Below, piece by piece: positions 58,881 through 64,000 of a stretch of 64,000 nt of DNA. The position numbers were made by a program, and so were the translations under genes. Source of the stretch: Salvia splendens (lineage: Eukaryota > Streptophyta > Magnoliopsida > Lamiales > Lamiaceae); the NCBI RefSeq assembly GCF_004379255.2, contig NC_056040.1, positions 5,684,257 through 5,748,256 of the forward strand, read 5' to 3'. The first letter of the stretch is position 1, and each line of letters begins with the position of its first letter. A model generated the notes under the pieces. The model saw only the letters and a list, made by a program, of their open reading frames with translations. It had not been told where the DNA came from and searched no databases.

Positions 58881-60599
58881 GAGCATCCGCAACGGTGGCG
58901 CTGCTCGCCACCGCCGTCCGCGCCGCTGGCACGGCGCTGCTCGATGCATCGAGCAGCGCTGTGCCAGCGAGCAGCTGACGTGGCGCGCCATCATTCGTCA
59001 ACGGCATAGCCGTTGGGTTTAAATAATTTTTTTTTAAAAATCGGGTTTTAATTAAAAAAATCGATAAAAAAAAATTCACTTCCCAAAAAAATTATATCCG
59101 TTTATAACCGTTTTTTCCCACTTTTTAATTTTTTTTACCCAAAAAATACACACTTTCATCTATAAATACCCCCAATTTCACTCCCAAAAATTCACATCAA
59201 ACTACACAATTCTCATCATCAGTCTCTCATCTCCATTCTCATCTTCAATCTCTCATATCCATTTTCATCTTCATTCTCTCATACCCTACAACATCACTAT
59301 GTCCGGCCAAGGCGATAACCCTACGGGCTCCCACGGTTGGAACCTCGAATGGTTCGATTCACAACCGTTTCCTAGTCCGGAAACGGAATATTCGGCCCCT
59401 CCGCAAACCCAAGATTCGGCCGTTCCGGGTGGCTATCGTCCATACCCAATCGACGACCAATGTGCCTCCGAAGGACGATACGGGTGGACACCGGAGCCTA
59501 GGCCGACCGCCCCCTCCCAACCTCCGCAAGCTCCTACTCGTGGCAGCGGTGTCCGCACACCGTACACGCCGGCGGAGATGGATAAATTGTTCAAGGCGTA
59601 CTTCGAAATCTCCGAAGATGCGGCGGTTGGCACGAACCAATCGGGCGATCACTTTTGGTGGCGCGTATCTCGCCGGTACAATGCAAACCGGCCGCCGGGA
59701 ACGATCGAGCACAACGAGAGTAAGGTGCGCAACTGCATTGGCAAGTTCAATGGCTATTTCCTCCAGGAGTCGCGGAATGCCGGGAGCGGCCGGAGCGAGG
59801 TCGACATCATCACTGCGGCGCTGAGCACATACCAATCCATGAACGGTAAGTCGTTCAAGTACCTCAACGTCTGGCAGGAAACGCGGTTCCACCCGAGGTA
59901 TCTGGGAGGCGTAACATCCTCCTCTAGCGGCTCCTCCAAACGGTCAAGGTCGGTATCCCTATCCGACTCCGCCTTCGAAGAAGTGGCTAGCCAACTCGCC
60001 GGAGCTAACTTGGGTAGCCCCGACGCCGGACCAAGCGGTTCCCAACGCCGACCGCAAGGAAGGAAGAAGGCGGCGGCCGAGCGCCGGCGCTCCACGACTC
60101 CATCCGAACCCGCCCCTGAACCCGCACCCTATGTTCCACCTCCACCCCCGAACAACTCGTTGTGGGCCCTTTTGGCCCAACTCAATATGGCCGATAGGTC
60201 AACTATGACCCCCACGCAACTTCAAACGCACGAGGGCATGATAGTGGGTCTCCAAAAATAATTGGGGTTGTTGCCGCCGAATGAGTAGTCTTCCTCGGGT
60301 AATATTAGCCAATAATTATGTAATTTTTAATTTTTAGTATTTTAATTATGTAATTTTTAATTTTTAGGATTTTAATTATGTCTTTTTTATTTTATTTGTA
60401 TTTTGCAATATTTATTGTGATTTTTAATGAATTTTAGTATTATGGAAATGTTTATGTTTAATTGAATATTAAATTAATTGTGCTCGTCCTTGCGGAATAG
60501 CACAGTTGTGGGTGTTGTGCTCTTGCCAGAGAGCAGGCATGAATAGTACCGCCCGGGCCCACAACCGTGCCGCTGGCAAGAGCACGGTTGTGGATGCTC
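58881..60599 (+). mobile_element. H6: Harbinger-type element with open ORF1
   Basis: Ends GAGCATCCGCAACGG and CGGTTGTGGATGCTC, with TTA on both sides (58878-58880 and 60600-60602). It has a TATA box at 59161-59167 and a CT/CA-rich leader. ORF1 is open and there is no transposase. The right end holds CACAACCGTGC / GCACGGTTGTG repeats. Sister of H1 at 6231-8007. Confidence 0.9.
59299..60261 (+). CDS. Harbinger ORF1, Myb/trihelix-like DNA-binding protein
   Basis: A 320-residue open frame. N-terminal Pro/Gly/Tyr-rich region (MSGQGDNPTGSHGWNLEWF). The Myb/trihelix-like region from about residue 92 reads YTPAEMDKLFKAYFEISEDA, then FWWRVSRRYNANRPPGTIEH and FNGYFLQESRNAGSGRSEVD, followed by GKSFKYLNVWQETRFHPRY. 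A Ser/Arg-rich, basic region (SSKRSRSVSLSDS, RPQGRKKAAAERRRS) could serve as nuclear signal. The C-terminal helix is LWALLAQLNMADRSTMTPTQ. Such proteins partner the DDE transposase in PIF/Harbinger systems. Compared with the H1 copy it lacks about seven residues between VRN(C/A)I and KF, in the DNA-binding region, so its activity is uncertain. Codon use is more GC-rich than the flanks. Confidence 0.85.
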   Translation: MSGQGDNPTGSHGWNLEWFDSQPFPSPETEYSAPPQTQDSAVPGGYRPYPIDDQCASEGRYGWTPEPRPTAPSQPPQAPTRGSGVRTPYTPAEMDKLFKAYFEISEDAAVGTNQSGDHFWWRVSRRYNANRPPGTIEHNESKVRNCIGKFNGYFLQESRNAGSGRSEVDIITAALSTYQSMNGKSFKYLNVWQETRFHPRYLGGVTSSSSGSSKRSRSVSLSDSAFEEVASQLAGANLGSPDAGPSGSQRRPQGRKKAAAERRRSTTPSEPAPEPAPYVPPPPPNNSLWALLAQLNMADRSTMTPTQLQTHEGMIVGLQK

Positions 60600-60623
60600 T
60601 TAACCCTTTTGTGCTATGCATTC

Positions 60624-60658
60624 GGTGGTGAATGGTGATGGTGATGGTGATGGTGATA
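60624..60658. repeat. (GGTGAT)n microsatellite
   Basis: About four to five imperfect GGTGAT units just outside the right end of H6. Confidence 0.8.
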
Positions 60659-60919
60659 TATTGAGATTCAGTGGTCCATAAATATAATTTTAAATTCTAA
60701 TTATTACTTACTTTATCAAAAATATTTTAAATTATGTATTTGATTAAGCCTCAAATTATAGACTTTGTATAAAATAAAATGTATTAACAATTTTCTAATC
60801 ATAGTAGATTTATTTTTAACCTCAAACAGTAACAATACCACTAGACCAAAACACAGGTACAAACATCAATATTCTCAGTTTTAGATGATGATATGTATAT
60901 GTAATTGGTAAATATTTTT

Positions 60920-62097
60920 GAGTGAACTACAAAAATGGTCTCTGAACTATGGGTTTATCTCGTTCATAGTTCATGGACTTTTAAAATATCGCCAGACATC
61001 CATGGACTAAGGGTTTATCTCGAAAACAGTCATTTTTCACTGGTTTTCGGTCGAAAATACCTTTTGGGGGTTTGGGCAATTTGGTCTTTTTACACTTTTA
61101 ACATTTTAAATCTGATATTAATTCAGTTATGTACTAAATCTGATATTATTTCAAAATTATCATTCTTCTTCCCTTTGGTCATCCTTCACTTTGTTTCTTT
61201 ATTTCAATATTCGATTTAATTTTATAAAATTTAATTTTAAATTTTAATTTTTAAATATCAATAAATTTTGTTAATTAAAACTATTAATTCATGGACACTA
61301 TAAATATTGATTAAAACTATTAATTTTTGTTATTTAATATAATATTCAGTTGAATTGAAGAAGTAAAAAAAATTAATATTAATCATAATGGAAAAATAAG
61401 AGCTATTCTATTTAGCCTTCGTTCAGTTGTTATAATTGCTTGTATTGAATATTATGAAGTTGACTAAAATTTTGATCCTACTAAAATTTTTATACAGGAG
61501 TATTTTTGTTGAAAATTTCTAGTAAATTTTGATTGTTTTCAAATTAATAAACGAAAATTATATTAATCTTACATTAGATGCATATTTATTTCAGAATAAA
61601 TCATGTTATATGATCTATTTATGATTAAAGCTATTAAATATTGATTAAAACTAAGGCGTTGTCATACCTTATTGATTAAATATTAGACACTATCAAATAT
61701 TGATTATGACTATTAATTTTTGTTATTTAATATAATTTTTATAATTAAAATAATTTATTGAAATTTAAAATTTAATTTTGTAAAACTAAATCTAATATTG
61801 AAATAAAGAAATAAAGTGAAGGATGACAAAAGGGAAGAAAAATGATAATTTTGAAATAATATCAGATTTAGTACATAACTGAAATAATATCAAATTTAAA
61901 ATGTTAAAAGTGTAAAAAGACCAAATTGCCCAAACCCCCAAAACTCCAAAAATGGTATTTTCGACCGAAAACAGTGAAAATGGACAATTTTCGAGATAAA
62001 CCCTTAGTCCAGGGATGTCTGGCGATATTTTTAAAGTCCAGAGACTATGGGCGAGATAAACCTCCGATAATCCAAGGACCATTTTTGTAGTTCATTC
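60920..62097. repeat. Fold-back (Mutator-like) element with about 330-bp arms
   Basis: The left arm (60920 to about 61250) and right arm (about 61757 to 62097) are inverted copies. The outer ends are GAGTGAACTACAAAAATGGT and ACCATTTTTGTAGTTCATTC. The flanking 9-mers AATATTTTT (60911-60919) and AAATTTTTT (62098-62106) differ at two places and could be a decayed target duplication of the Mutator type. The centre is AT-rich and noncoding. Confidence 0.8.
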
Positions 62098-62404
62098 AAA
62101 TTTTTTCTCTAATTATCAAGTCTAGGTTTTAAAACGCCATTATTAGTTAATAATAAGTAGGAAATTTAAGTCAACATCCTCTAGAAAATAAGTGAGAAAT
62201 TATTGGTAACAAAAAATAAGACATTCTTATAATTTTTTTTAGCCTAAATATTTGACAATATAATAGGACTAGTGGTAGTAATATTTTTCTCATAGATTTG
62301 TTATTAATCTGACAAGATACACCTTGCTTTTCTATCTTCCTTCTCCATCTCTCTCGCTCTCTCTCCCTTCCCAATATATTTTCTCGCAGCAAACCCTAGT
62401 AGCA

Positions 62405-63464
62405 ATGGCATCGGCACGCGCCCCAAATTCGGGTTCAAAATCGTTCGATTTCGGCTCAGATGATATTCTATGTTCCCACGAGGATTACGGAAATCAGGAT
62501 GGAAATAATGGTATCCACACCGATCCTTCCATTGCATCCAATCCCTCCAAGGTATATTTCATTTTAATTATCATTTGTTGATGATTCGGAGCTTCTATTA
62601 TGTTTTCATTTTCGCCTGTTGCGGTATTGGATTATTACGTCTGATTTAGGGTTTGCTGCTTATTGAAGGTGTTGACTATTTTGTGTTGATGAGATTGATC
62701 GGTTCTACAGTTGAATTGATATATTTCTTATTTTGTTAAACTATTAACTCGGACTCATGACAAAAAAGTATCTGGTGCATATGCAACGTTCTGTTTTTTT
62801 TTCGTGCTGCAGTTCCTTATTGCCTGTGATTTCTCTGCTAAATGTATTATTCCCGAATACAATTAAACTTAAGGAGTGGGTTTCTAAACTGAGGGATCTG
62901 ATGTTATATTTGGTTGAGGAAAAAAGATGAATGATTGAGAGCAAAAGCATTTAAATTTTATGAGCCGTTGATGGTTTGCTGAATACCTATTCTGTGCACA
63001 TCAGTATCTTGTTCCCTCCGGGTTCTGAGTTTGTAGGCAGCAGCATTAGTTTTCGTTGGACTGTGTTCAAAATGCTGGGCTTGTTTCATCACTGATATCT
63101 GTTATTTTACTTATTTAATTTTTAATTAAGTTTGTCCAAGTGTCATCACTGATATCTGCTCTGGATTAAACAGGAGTTTAACAAAAGCAGAATGGCCAGA
63201 TCAGCTGTTTTTCCTGCATCAACTTATAGTACACCTGAAGAATCCTCATTTAGTCATGATGTAATCTCCACTGTTGATAACACCATGAAGAAATACACTG
63301 ACAACATCATGCGTTTTCTTGAGGGAATTAGTTCACGACTGTCACAGTTGGAATTATACTGTTACAATCTGGATAAATCAATTGGAGAAATGCATGCCGA
63401 CTGGGTTCGTGATCATGGAGAGGCAGATTCCAAGCTCAGATCTCTGGAGAAGCATGTTCAAGAG
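62405..63464 (+). CDS. FLOE1-type DUF1421 protein, first two coding exons (partial)
   Basis: Homologue of Arabidopsis FLOE1 and its paralogues, DUF1421 proteins. FLOE1 forms water-responsive condensates in seeds and controls germination under water limitation. Exon 1 (62405-62551) encodes MASARAPNSGSKSFDFGSDD and SHEDYGNQDGNN, the Asp/Ser-rich start of the family. Exon 2 (63174-63464) encodes KSRMARSAVFPASTYSTPEE and then the predicted coiled-coil nucleation domain RFLEGISSRLSQLELYCYNL...SKLRSLEKHVQE. Splice sites are GT-AG. After the donor at 63465 only intron is seen, so the Gln/Pro/Ser-rich region and the DUF1421 domain lie beyond the right edge. A telo-box AAACCCTAG is in the leader (62391-62399). 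Which FLOE paralogue it is cannot be decided from these exons. Confidence 0.88.
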
Positions 63465-64000
63465 GTATGTGTTGCAATTAATTTTGCTATTCACCATTAC
63501 CATTTATAAATTGATGTCCTTTATCTATAATACGGGAATGGGCTCTTTGTTCATTAGTGACATCCCCCTGCTTTTCATTTCTGGAGAGTTTCCAGAAAAT
63601 GTATGAATAAATATTCTGTTGAATCTTGATTTTCATGGAAACTGAAACTGAGCATTCTTTATTTCAAATCGTGTGTCTATACTCTAAAGCATGTACTGTC
63701 TTGGATATTTATGGTCGGCATGCTGTATATACTGTCACAATCGGTGGTTATTTTGTTTTATAGTGTTTGCTGCTGTTTCTACACGAGTTGTTTGTTTAAT
63801 ATTTTCTTGGAACTAGACTGCAATTTGTATACCAGTCGTAAGCTATGCAAATTGAGATAGTGAGATGATACCGTTGCAAACTAAAAGTCTAAAATACATC
63901 ATTAGGTAAACTGCAAAGTTGGATAAAGAGTTATCTTTCAAACATTACTCTTTGATTTCTCTTTCTGTCTACCTTACTGTGATTCATATCCAACCTTTCT
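63465..64000 (+). other. Intron of the FLOE1-type gene, open at the window edge
   Basis: Noncoding sequence after the exon 2 donor. The next exon expected from the family (starting VHRSVQ-like) is not found before the end. Confidence 0.6.

Overview
The window is nuclear DNA of a flowering plant. It shows GT-AG introns, AT-rich spacers, 5' UTR introns, chloroplast and mitochondrial targeting leaders, and many plant-type DNA transposons. The proteins look like eudicot proteins. A Lamiales or other asterid source is plausible from the style of the repeats, but that is an inference I cannot test here. Gene identities come from remembered family sequences, not a database search. Exon borders were read by hand and checked for reading-frame closure.

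Layout of host genes, left to right. A DUF604 fringe-like glycosyltransferase (-) is followed by an LTR-like noncoding block and a truncated two-exon copy of the POTRA part of the plastid import channel TOC75 (-). Next come a LUX ARRHYTHMO/PCL1-type GARP factor of the circadian evening complex (-) with evening elements upstream, and a DUF3527 protein (-). Then follow the mitochondrial ATP synthase 6 kDa subunit (-), mitoribosomal protein mS34/MRPS34 (-, 3 exons) and the cytosolic exosome helicase SKI2 (-, 23 exons, about 16.4 kb, 1350 codons that close exactly in frame). The rest are a PHT4;4/ANTR2-type plastid anion/ascorbate transporter (-, 10 exons) with an in-frame TGA in exon 9, the 40S biogenesis factor LTV1 (+), and the first two coding exons of a FLOE1-type DUF1421 protein (+) that runs off the right edge.

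Between the genes lie at least six PIF/Harbinger-type elements (called H1 to H6 here). Each has GAGCATCC-like inverted ends and a 3-bp TAA/TTA target duplication. H1, H3, H4 and H6 carry only the Myb/trihelix-like ORF1. H2 and H5 carry only transposase, as remnants. H2 and H3 share both ends and about 100 bp of promoter and leader up to the start codon, and then encode different proteins. This suggests a transposon family whose two proteins sit on separate sister elements. Only H6 has an open ORF1.

Other repeats are a hAT element with a perfect 8-bp duplication, Stowaway-like MITEs (two in SKI2 introns, one in an LTV1 intron), two long fold-back elements of about 1.2 kb, a 40-bp perfect hairpin in a SKI2 intron, and several tandem repeats. 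The host genes do not form an operon or pathway. Several act in organelles (ATP synthase, mitoribosome, plastid transport) or in RNA and ribosome metabolism (SKI2, LTV1).
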